A stretch of DNA of 12,388 nt, taken from NCBI GenBank assembly GCA_031282705.1, contig JAITDF010000626.1, positions 1 to 12,388 on the forward strand, given 5' to 3'. The translations under genes were made by a program, and so were the position numbers. The stretch is from Opitutaceae bacterium (GTDB lineage: Bacteria; Verrucomicrobiota; Verrucomicrobiia; Opitutales; Opitutaceae). Numbering within the stretch: position 1 is the stretch's first letter; each line of letters begins with the position of its first letter. The notes under the pieces are model-generated. The model ran no database searches, was not told the DNA's origin, and worked only from the letters and a program-made list of their open reading frames with translations. This document shows, piece after piece, positions 1 to 5,576 of the stretch.

Positions 1-2
1 TT

Positions 3-115
3 ATTAAACCGCAGATGAACTTATTGAACCGCATATGAACACGGATAAAAACGGATAACAACTTCCGAAACGACGGTTTGGATCCGTGTTTATCTGCGTT
101 CATCCGCGGTTTAAT
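3..115. repeat. Fold-back (MITE-like) inverted repeat
   Basis: Bases 3-20 (ATTAAACCGCAGATGAAC) match the reverse complement of 98-115 at 17 of 18 positions. A second inner pair, AACACGGAT at 38-46, matches the reverse complement of 82-90 exactly. The centre (47-81) is unpaired and has no coding signal. The motifs 'ACCGCAGATGAAC' and 'ACGGATAA' recur with variation inside the left arm (29-56). The layout is that of a small non-coding fold-back repeat; mobility is inferred and no target-site duplication can be judged because the left end is at the window edge. Confidence 0.7.
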
Positions 116-343
116 TTCATGGTTCGATAAAACATCACTCCGCCGGGGATGCACAATCCTCCCCTGTCGGTTTCCTTTGGGCACCACCCGATGCGGCTTT
201 GCCCGGGCCGGCGGCGGCGGCGGTCTTCCGGTTTCCCGCCGGTTCTGAACGGGCGCAAGGGGCAATGGCAAAAGATGGCAGGGCAATTTATTGGCCCGCC
301 ACGAAGGGGCTGACGCCTTATCCCGCCTCCGTGCGCGCGGGCG
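116..343. other. Geneless stretch with one weak palindrome
   Basis: No convincing gene is seen here. Open frames crossing it on both strands are short and low in complexity and overlap the real lipoprotein gene in the wrong frame. Bases 281-297 form an imperfect palindrome, GGGCAAT-TT-ATTgGCCC, with one bulged G. It resembles the palindrome at 7109-7126 and may be a decayed member of the same family. It lies downstream of the minus-strand lipoprotein gene but has no T-run, so it is not called a terminator. Confidence 0.4.
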
Positions 344-1423
344 CTAGCGGAGGTCGTAACGCAAAAGCGGGGCGCGCGGTTTTTCCTCGGTGACAAAGAT
401 GGCGCGGGAGTCGCGGGAAAAACAGGCGGCTTCGGCCTGGCCGAGGTTGTGCGGCGGCAGGATGACGGGTTCGCGGGCCAGCGCGGCGGACCAGCTTTCG
501 CCGGCACGGCGCGGGAAAAGGAGCGTGTCGCCGTAGGTGAGCACGACCGCAGCGCTGCCGTCGGCGGCAAAATCCATCGCCGTGGGCTGCCCGCGGTATC
601 GTCCGGCCGGAATCGGGAAAAGACGCTGCTTCGAGTCGGGCTGGGGAAGGTGCGCGACGGCACCGTGAAAAACAACGACAGGGGCCGCGCCGGCGGCGGA
701 AGCGCCGTTGACGGGGACTCCGGCGGCGGGAGTGCCGGCGAGGGTGCCGTCGGCAGCAGCGCCGGCGCCGGCGGCTGGGCTGCCGCCGCTGCCGCTGCCG
801 CCGGCGCCGCTGCTACCGCTGCCGCTGCCGGTGCCGCCGGCGGGGCGGAGCGGGAGCGAGGCGAGGCGGTTGGGGTTTTCTCGTTTTATGAGGAGCCATG
901 CCCGGCCTTCGCGGGCGTCAACGGCCACGGATTCGCAGTCGTGCGGGCCGTCGGGATAGCGCACGGGAATGCTCCAGGCGACGGCGGCGGTGAGTTCGCG
1001 CGCGGGGGAGAGCGCGGCGGGATCGGGCTCGGCGATGACATGCAGGGCGCAATCGCGGCGGACTGTGCCGTTGTCGCCGGTGTCGGCGATGAGCAGCCAG
1101 GCGCGTCCGTCGAGTTCGAAGGAGGCGATGTCCTCCCAGTCGATGTTGCGGACGCCGGCGACGCGCACCGAGCCGAGGAACCGTCCGTCGGTGGCGATGG
1201 CGTAGAGCACGGGTTCGCCGTCGCTGTCGTTGTGCGTCCACAGGAGGCTGTCGGCGCGGCGCGAGGGGGCGAGACCGCTGGCTTCGTTGATGACGGGATG
1301 GGCGATCACGCCGGCCTGGACGAGCGTCGCCGGCGGTCGGGAGCAGGCCGGAAGGAGGGCGAGGAGAAACGCGGAGATGAGGAGGGCGCCTCGTCTTGTA
1401 TTAAAATGTGCGCGTGCCGGCAT
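344..1423 (-). CDS. Lipoprotein with predicted beta-propeller fold, function unknown
   Basis: A 359-residue protein on the minus strand. The N-terminus has Arg10-Arg11, a hydrophobic stretch and a lipobox LPAC with Cys27, so it is probably exported and lipid-anchored. The body contains the motifs WTHNDSDGEP (residues 62-71), DWEDI (95-99) and DTGDN (114-118). These recur in a family of secreted beta-propeller-like proteins of unknown function; I recognise the pattern but cannot assign an activity. Residues 195-248 are a Gly/Ser/Ala-rich low-complexity insert that interrupts the fold, and the propeller-like sequence resumes with VVVFHGAVAHL. I chose ATG 1423 because it puts the signal peptide near the start. 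An in-frame ATG at 1459 would add 12 residues. Neither has a good ribosome site. It is divergent from the polymerase gene and appears monocistronic. Confidence 0.8.
   Translation of the reverse strand: MPARAHFNTRRGALLISAFLLALLPACSRPPATLVQAGVIAHPVINEASGLAPSRRADSLLWTHNDSDGEPVLYAIATDGRFLGSVRVAGVRNIDWEDIASFELDGRAWLLIADTGDNGTVRRDCALHVIAEPDPAALSPARELTAAVAWSIPVRYPDGPHDCESVAVDAREGRAWLLIKRENPNRLASLPLRPAGGTGSGSGSSGAGGSGSGGSPAAGAGAAADGTLAGTPAAGVPVNGASAAGAAPVVVFHGAVAHLPQPDSKQRLFPIPAGRYRGQPTAMDFAADGSAAVVLTYGDTLLFPRRAGESWSAALAREPVILPPHNLGQAEAACFSRDSRAIFVTEEKPRAPLLRYDLR
680..841 (-). repeat. In-frame Gly/Ser/Ala low-complexity expansion
   Basis: This stretch inside the lipoprotein gene is built of reiterated GCC, GGC and GCT-type triplets and hexamers (for example CCGCTGCCGCTG on the plus strand). 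It encodes about 54 residues of Gly, Ser, Ala, Pro and Thr with no motif. The reading frame stays open, which fits slippage expansion tolerated in a surface loop. Confidence 0.65.
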
Positions 1424-1551
1424 GGTCGGAGGGTTTTTTAAGGGAGGTTTTAAAAACATTGGAATCGGGTGGATGGTGGATGGTCGGAAATTATACCAAT
1501 TTCAAAGGGGATTCCAACTTCAGTCAGGGACGGCTCGCCGAGCCATGTGCG

Positions 1552-1590
1552 TTGCGATGGTTTTGGGAAAATGGGAGGCATGGGAGACAA
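1552..1590. repeat. Purine-rich GGGA repeat, copy 1
   Basis: The run GGTTTTGGGAAAAT followed by GGGAGGCATGGGAGA recurs on the other side of the hairpin doublet (from 1753). The two copies therefore flank the doublet as imperfect direct repeats. The rest of 1424-1551 shows no gene or clear signal. Confidence 0.6.
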
Positions 1591-1591
1591 A

Positions 1592-1709
1592 GTAGGGCAA
1601 GCGTCCCGCTTGCCTGACGGCGCGCACAGCGCGCCGCCCCCGAAGCGCGCCGCCCCCGAAGCGGCGGGAGCATCCTGCTCCCGTCAGGCAAGCGGGACGC
1701 TTGCCCTAC
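1592..1709. repeat. REP-like hairpin doublet (29-bp perfect inverted repeat)
   Basis: Bases 1592-1620 are the exact reverse complement of 1681-1709 over 29 bp. Each arm begins at its outer end with GTAG and contains its own palindrome, GGCAAGCG-TCC-CGCTTGCC (1596-1614, and with a GGA centre at 1687-1705). A third palindrome of different sequence, CGGGAGCA-TCC-TGCTCCCG, lies at 1665-1683. The middle holds a tandem duplication of a 16-bp unit, GCGCGCCGCCCCCGAA (1629-1644 and 1645-1660). A GTAG head followed by a hairpin and arranged as an inverted pair is the known design of REP/REPIN elements. Membership of that class is inferred. Confidence 0.8.
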
Positions 1710-1752
1710 GCTCCAGTTCGGGGGCTTGCTCTCCGTGCCATCCATGCCGCGG

Positions 1753-1830
1753 TGGTTTTGGGAAAATAGGAGATATGGGAGGCATGGGAGAAATGGGAGA
1801 GATGGGAAAATGGGAGAGATGGGAGGCATG
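1753..1830. repeat. 9-nt-period ATGGGAGAN tandem repeat
   Basis: After GGTTTTGGGAAAATAGGAGAT come successive units ATGGGAGGC, ATGGGAGAA, ATGGGAGAG, ATGGGAAA (one base short), ATGGGAGAG and ATGGGAGGC. The strand is almost purely A, G and T. The frame could be read as Met-Gly-Glu repeats but has no other coding character. A 16-nt piece, 1784-1799, recurs exactly at 4678-4693 on the far side of the polymerase gene. Bases 1831-1903 show no further signal. Confidence 0.75.
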
Positions 1831-1903
1831 ACGTTTCGTCGCCCGGCCTTGGTTTGACCTCGCCGGGTTTCGTCCTTTCATCCGATTCGTGATCCACCAA
1901 CCC

Positions 1904-4573
1904 ATGCCAGCAAAGACAAGCGTCCCGGACACGACAACGCCCGCCGCCACCACCGCTGCCGCCGCCACCGGGTCCGCCGCCACCGGGCCTGCCGTCGCCG
2001 GGCCTGCCGCCGAGGCTGCGCTTTGCGGCGTGTGGATCGACGACGAGGGGCGCGCGCATCTCGCGTTCGCGCGCGACGACGGGGGGCGCGAGGTGCGGGT
2101 GGAGGAGGGTTTCCGTCCGTTCGCGTGGCTCACCACACCCGCCGCCGGCACGTCAGCCGCCGCCGCGGGCGCGTCAGCCGGCACCGGCGAGGGCGCCGCC
2201 GGCGAGGGCGTCGCCGGCGAGGGCGGTGTCGGCGAGGGTGACGCCGGCATGGGCGCGCGCCGCATGGGCGCGGGCCGTGCGGGCACGGGCGGCGCGGCGG
2301 AAGGCGTGGAAATCGAGAGCTTGAGGGGCGGCGGGGTGTTCACGCGGCTCGCCCATGCGGCGGGGCGCGGGGTTTACGAGGATTTTCTGGCGGCGGCGAA
2401 AAAGGCGTCCGCCGGCGCGGATGTGCTGCGTCCGCTGGAGAACCAGTTTTTGCTGCAACGGCGGTGGCGGTTGTTTGGCGACATGGCGTTTCACCAGTTG
2501 CGCCGCTGCCAGCTCGACATCGAGACGGCGTCCCCGGCGGAGGGCGGGTTCAGCGACGCGGCGCGGCCCGGCGACCGGGTGCTGGCCATCGGGCTGCAAT
2601 TCAGCGGCGGCGCGGCGCCGGGCGCGGGGGCGCCGGACGCGGCAGCGGGCGCGGGCGCGGCGGAGGCAGGCGCGAGAGTGGCTGCAAGCGCGGCGGAGGC
2701 AGCAGGCGCAGGCGCAGCGTCGGGCGTGACGGCGGGCGCGGGGACGGGCGCGGGCGTAACGCCGGGCGGTGCGCCCGGCACGGCGCCGGGCGCGGTGCGG
2801 CGGCGCATGCTCGTGCTGGAGGCGATGACGGACGAGGCGGAGCGGGCGCTGCTGGAGCGGCTGAACGACGCGTTGCGCGAGGAGGACCCGGACGTGATCG
2901 AGGGGCACAACATTTTCAAGTTCGACCTCGACTATCTGCGGCAGCGCGCGCGGCGGCTGAAGGTGCCGTGCGCGTGGGGGCGTTTCGGGCAGCCGGCGTC
3001 GTTTCGCAACAGCCGCCTGAAGGTCGCCGAGCGCTGGGTGGATTTCCCGCGCTGCGACCTGCCGGGGCGCGCGGTGATCGACACGTATCTGCTGGTGCAG
3101 TTGCACGACATCACGGCGCGCGAGCTTACGGGCTACGGGCTCAAGGAGGCGGCGGTTTATTTCGGCGTGACCGACGAGGACGCGGCGGAGCACGGCGGGC
3201 GCACTTACCTGGCGGGCGACAAAATCCACGCGGCCTACGCGCACGACCGCGCGGCGTTCCTCGCCTATCTGGCGGACGATTTGCGCGAGACGAAGGGGGT
3301 GGCGGATTTGCTGCTGCCGACGTATTTCGAGCAGGCGCGGGCGTTTCCGGTTTTGTTGCAGGACGCGACGCTGCGCGGCACCACGGTGAAGATCGACCTG
3401 CTGTTCCTGGAGGAATATTACCATGCGCGGCAGGCCTGCCCCGCGCCGGTGGAGGTGGCGGCGTTCGCGGGCGGCTACACGCGCAGTTTCAAGGAGGGGG
3501 TGTTCCGGCACGTGCTGCATTTCGACGTGGCGTCGCTTTACCCGAGCCTGCTGCTGCTCATCGGGCGCAATCCCGCCGGCGACACGCTCGGCGTGTTCAT
3601 CCCGTTGCTGCGGCGGTTGCGCGACTACCGCCTGAAATACAAGCAGCTCGCGCGCACCGCCGCGACCGGGGAGCTGCGCGCGGAGTATCAGGCGCGGCAG
3701 GCGGCGTTCAAGATACTCATCAACTCGTTTTACGGCTACCTGGGTTTCGCCGGCGCGCGCTTCGGCGACGGGGCGCTGGCGGCGGAGGTCACGCGGCGGG
3801 GGCGCGATTTGTTGCAGGCGCTCATCGACGCGTTCGCGGCGCGCGGGTGCGTGATTCTGGAGGCCGACACCGACGGGATTTACCTGGCGTCGGAGCGGCA
3901 TTTCGGGAATCCGGGGGCGTTGTTGCGCGAGGTGGCGGGGGTGCTGCCGGAGGGCATCGAGCTGGAGCACGACGGGAGCTACGACGCGATGTTTTGCTAC
4001 AAGTCGAAAAACTACGCGCTGCGCGACGGCAAACGGATCATCATCCGCGGCTCGGCGCTGCGTTCGCGGGGCATCGAGCCGTTTTTGAAAAAACTCAACG
4101 ACCGGCTGATTCGTTTCCTGCTGGGGGCGGAGGGGGAGTCGCCGGTGGAGCTGGCGCGGCGGTTGCAGCGCGGCCTGGCGGAGCGTTCGCTGCCGGTGGC
4201 GGAGCTGGCGAAGTCGGAGGTGCTCGGGCAAAACCCGGAGGCTTACGAGCGGTTTGTCGCGGGCGGGGGCAAGCCGCGTCGGGCGGCGGCGGAGGCGGCG
4301 TTGCAGGCGAGCCCGCGTCCGCGCATGGGCGAGCGGGTGAGCTACTATATCACCGCGCGGGAAGGGGGCCGGGGCAACGACTGGCAGCGGGCGCGTCCGG
4401 TGGCGTTGTTTGACGCGGACACGGCGCCGTATGATCCGGGGTATTACGCGAAGAAGCTCGCGGACTGGGTGGAGCGCTACGGTGCGTTTCTCGGGGTGGA
4501 CAAGCTGCCGCCGGTGGATTTCGGCCCGCCGCCCAAGGCGCCGGGTGGCGGAGGGCAGGGGGAGCTGTGGTGA
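1904..4573 (+). CDS. Family-B DNA polymerase with 3'-5' exonuclease (DNA polymerase II-like)
   Basis: Template-directed DNA synthesis with proofreading. Residues are numbered here from the alternative GTG start at 1889; subtract 5 for the ATG at 1904. The exonuclease motifs are intact: Exo I LDIET (D210, E212), Exo II NIFKFD (N341, D346) and Exo III Y460-x3-D464. The polymerase motifs are intact: A, DVASLYPS (D546); B, K608 to NSFYG (N612, Y615); C, DTD (660-662), followed by YKSKNY (704-709). Two Gly/Ala-rich inserts are unusual: about 85-135, containing a 15-nt tandem repeat, and about 240-303 between Exo I and Exo II. The first ~40 residues are also Ala/Pro/Thr-rich, so the true start is uncertain; no ribosome site is visible. 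E. coli Pol II (783 aa) is the closest familiar relative; without the inserts this protein would be of similar or smaller size. It stands alone, with no repair partner beside it and no LexA-like box recognised. Confidence 0.93.
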   Translation: MPAKTSVPDTTTPAATTAAAATGSAATGPAVAGPAAEAALCGVWIDDEGRAHLAFARDDGGREVRVEEGFRPFAWLTTPAAGTSAAAAGASAGTGEGAAGEGVAGEGGVGEGDAGMGARRMGAGRAGTGGAAEGVEIESLRGGGVFTRLAHAAGRGVYEDFLAAAKKASAGADVLRPLENQFLLQRRWRLFGDMAFHQLRRCQLDIETASPAEGGFSDAARPGDRVLAIGLQFSGGAAPGAGAPDAAAGAGAAEAGARVAASAAEAAGAGAASGVTAGAGTGAGVTPGGAPGTAPGAVRRRMLVLEAMTDEAERALLERLNDALREEDPDVIEGHNIFKFDLDYLRQRARRLKVPCAWGRFGQPASFRNSRLKVAERWVDFPRCDLPGRAVIDTYLLVQLHDITARELTGYGLKEAAVYFGVTDEDAAEHGGRTYLAGDKIHAAYAHDRAAFLAYLADDLRETKGVADLLLPTYFEQARAFPVLLQDATLRGTTVKIDLLFLEEYYHARQACPAPVEVAAFAGGYTRSFKEGVFRHVLHFDVASLYPSLLLLIGRNPAGDTLGVFIPLLRRLRDYRLKYKQLARTAATGELRAEYQARQAAFKILINSFYGYLGFAGARFGDGALAAEVTRRGRDLLQALIDAFAARGCVILEADTDGIYLASERHFGNPGALLREVAGVLPEGIELEHDGSYDAMFCYKSKNYALRDGKRIIIRGSALRSRGIEPFLKKLNDRLIRFLLGAEGESPVELARRLQRGLAERSLPVAELAKSEVLGQNPEAYERFVAGGGKPRRAAAEAALQASPRPRMGERVSYYITAREGGRGNDWQRARPVALFDADTAPYDPGYYAKKLADWVERYGAFLGVDKLPPVDFGPPPKAPGGGGQGELW
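2180..2254 (+). repeat. Five in-frame 15-nt tandem repeats
   Basis: Five successive 15-nt units of the form NNNGCCGGCGAGGGC encode GTGEG, AAGEG, VAGEG, GVGEG and DAGMG inside the polymerase gene. The unit is a multiple of three and preserves the frame. It sits in the N-terminal domain before Exo I, outside the catalytic motifs. Confidence 0.8.
2606..2796 (+). repeat. Ala/Gly-rich coding expansion between Exo I and Exo II
   Basis: About 64 codons of mostly GCG, GGC and GCA triplets, rich in the hexamer GGCGCG, encode a run of Ala and Gly with scattered Thr, Val, Pro and Glu. It separates the Exo I strand from the strand RRMLVLEAM that leads to Exo II. It looks like a flexible loop grown by triplet slippage; that origin is inferred. 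Confidence 0.65.
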
Positions 4574-4582
4574 GCGGCGATG

Positions 4583-4610
4583 GGACGCGGAAGCGTCCGC
4601 GTCTCTTTCT
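4583..4610 (+). terminator. Possible weak terminator after the polymerase gene
   Basis: A perfect 6-bp stem, GGACGC-GGAA-GCGTCC (4583-4598), starts nine bases after the polymerase stop. It is followed by GCGTCTCTTTCT, which is T-rich but interrupted. On the other strand the loop reads TTCC, so it may instead belong to the TCC-loop palindrome family seen elsewhere in the window. Confidence 0.4.
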
Positions 4611-4611
4611 C

Positions 4612-4733
4612 GTGCGCGTTCCTCGTTCTCGTTCACGTTCTCTTTCCTCTTTCTCTTTCGTCAGGTGCGAGACGGGGATGGGAGAAATGGGAGGGAGGAG
4701 TGAGGAAAGAGAACGAGAACGAGGAACGCGCAC
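4612..4733. repeat. Inverted repeat of GTTCTC-type sequence
   Basis: The left arm (4612-4647) begins GTGCGCGTTCCTCGTTCTCG. The right arm (4704-4733) is its reverse complement except for a 6-nt deletion in the GTTCAC/GTTCTC hexamer run. The loop (4648-4703) carries the purine-rich ATGGGAGAAATGGGAG sequence at 4678-4693, shared with the region upstream of the polymerase gene. No gene is seen here. Confidence 0.75.
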
Positions 4734-4748
4734 GGCACGCCTGCGCGC

Positions 4749-4777
4749 TTGACACGCCTGCGCACGGCACGCCTACT
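4749..4777 (+). promoter_or_regulatory. Candidate promoter for the NfeD-flotillin operon
   Basis: A consensus -35 box TTGACA (4749-4754) is followed after 17 bp by CCTACT (4772-4777), which matches only three of six -10 positions. It lies 124 bp upstream of the operon's first ATG. It sits within a short repeated sequence (ACGCCTGCGC occurs twice), so the match may be fortuitous. Confidence 0.25.
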
Positions 4778-4820
4778 CCATGCGTCTGCCTGCCTTCCGG
4801 TTTTTGAGTCCGCTGTTTCA

Positions 4821-4881
4821 GTCCCCCGCGCCATCCCGCGCACACCTCCGCCATCCCGCGCCCGCCCGCGCCATCCCGCGC
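4821..4881. repeat. Three tandem copies of a 20-bp unit
   Basis: The core CGCCATCCCGCGC, or its one-base variant, recurs at 4829, 4849 and 4869, exactly 20 bp apart; flanking bases vary. The array ends 20 bp before the ATG of the NfeD-like gene, so it would lie in the leader or promoter region. No ribosome site is visible between it and the ATG. Confidence 0.75.
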
Positions 4882-4900
4882 CCGCCGCCGCCCTCTTCTC

Positions 4901-5482
4901 ATGACACACTCCATCTTCGCCTTCATCCTCGCCGACTGGTGGAATTCGCTGCCGCTCGCCTGCCGGATTTTTTACGGCATCGCCGTTGTCGCGGCGCTGT
5001 TCGTCACCCTGCTCACCGTGCTCTCGATGACGGGCATCGGGGACGACGTGGAACTGGACGCCGACATCGCGGACAGCGGCGCGAGTTTTTTCTCCACCAA
5101 ACCCCTCGCCGGCTTCCTGTTCGCGTTTGGGTGGGCGGGCGGGACCGCCATCAGCGCGGGGCTCGGCGTGGTCCCGGCCACGCTGCTCGCCATCGTCGCG
5201 GGCCTGGCCGTGATGGCCGCGATTTTCTGGCTGCTCCAGCTCATACAACGGCTGAAAGTTGACGGCACGATTCGCAAGGAGGACGCCGTCGGGAAAGTCG
5301 TCACCGTCTATGTCTCCGTGCCGCCGGGCAACCAGGGCGGCGGGCAGGTGACGGTGCCCTTCGACGGACGCACGCTCACCCTTGGCGCGATGCAAACCGG
5401 CGCGGCGCCCATCGCCTCCGGAGCGAAGGTGCGGATTCTCCGCTACATCGACAGCGGCACGGTGGAGGTCGCCCCGCTCTGA
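4901..5482 (+). CDS. YuaF/NfeD-like membrane protein, flotillin partner
   Basis: A 193-residue protein. A hydrophobic segment at about 22-44 is followed by an acidic loop (DDVELDADIAD, 48-58). Two more hydrophobic segments lie at about 67-88 and 90-114. The soluble C-terminal part (about 118-193) is rich in beta strands and ends VRILRYIDSGTVEVAPL, the pattern of an NfeD-type OB fold (a Gly-x-Val-rich barrel ending after the conserved 'V.V' strand). The first gene of a two-gene unit with flotillin 64 bp downstream, as in the Bacillus subtilis yuaF-yuaG (floT) operon. NfeD-like proteins of this short type lack the ClpP-class protease domain and are thought to assist flotillin in membrane microdomains. 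The start is the only reasonable ATG. A promoter-like TTGACA lies upstream. YuaF-like identity is inferred from size, topology and neighbour. Confidence 0.82.
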   Translation: MTHSIFAFILADWWNSLPLACRIFYGIAVVAALFVTLLTVLSMTGIGDDVELDADIADSGASFFSTKPLAGFLFAFGWAGGTAISAGLGVVPATLLAIVAGLAVMAAIFWLLQLIQRLKVDGTIRKEDAVGKVVTVYVSVPPGNQGGGQVTVPFDGRTLTLGAMQTGAAPIASGAKVRILRYIDSGTVEVAPL

Positions 5483-5510
5483 GCCGGCGCGCCGCATTAA
5501 CAACATCGGC

Positions 5511-5576
5511 TTTATAAACACCACCACTCACACCACCAGCAGCCTTATGAACACCACCGGCATTATGAACAACATC
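5511..5576 (+). repeat. Repeated TTATRAACACCACC around the flotillin start
   Basis: The motif occurs at 5513 (TTATAAACACCACC), 5545 (TTATGAACACCACC) and 5563 (TTATGAACAACATC). The second and third copies are 18 bp apart, each supplies an in-frame ATG, and they encode MNTTGI and MNNISI. The duplicated start makes the true initiation codon ambiguous. Confidence 0.6.

Noticed and set aside
449..1441. Long plus-strand open frame opposite the lipoprotein gene
   Set aside because: Its product is Gly/Ala/Arg-rich with no motif. The minus-strand frame has a signal peptide, lipobox and family motifs.
1469..2343. Small open frames crossing the purine-rich repeat and hairpin doublet, including Met-Gly-Glu repeat peptides
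   Set aside because: They read through repeat DNA, lack start signals, and their repeated residues simply reflect the 9-nt period.
2464..4413. Second long plus-strand frame within the polymerase gene
   Set aside because: Arg/Gly/Ala-rich out-of-frame shadow with no motif.
2174..4636. Minus-strand open frame of about 820 codons opposite the polymerase gene
   Set aside because: The product is Arg/Gln/His-rich, typical of an antisense shadow in GC-rich DNA. The plus-strand frame has all six family-B motifs.
4780..4901. Short gene starting at the ATG at 4780 ahead of the NfeD-like gene
   Set aside because: The frame runs across the 20-bp array and then out of frame through the NfeD-like gene, with an Arg/His-rich product.
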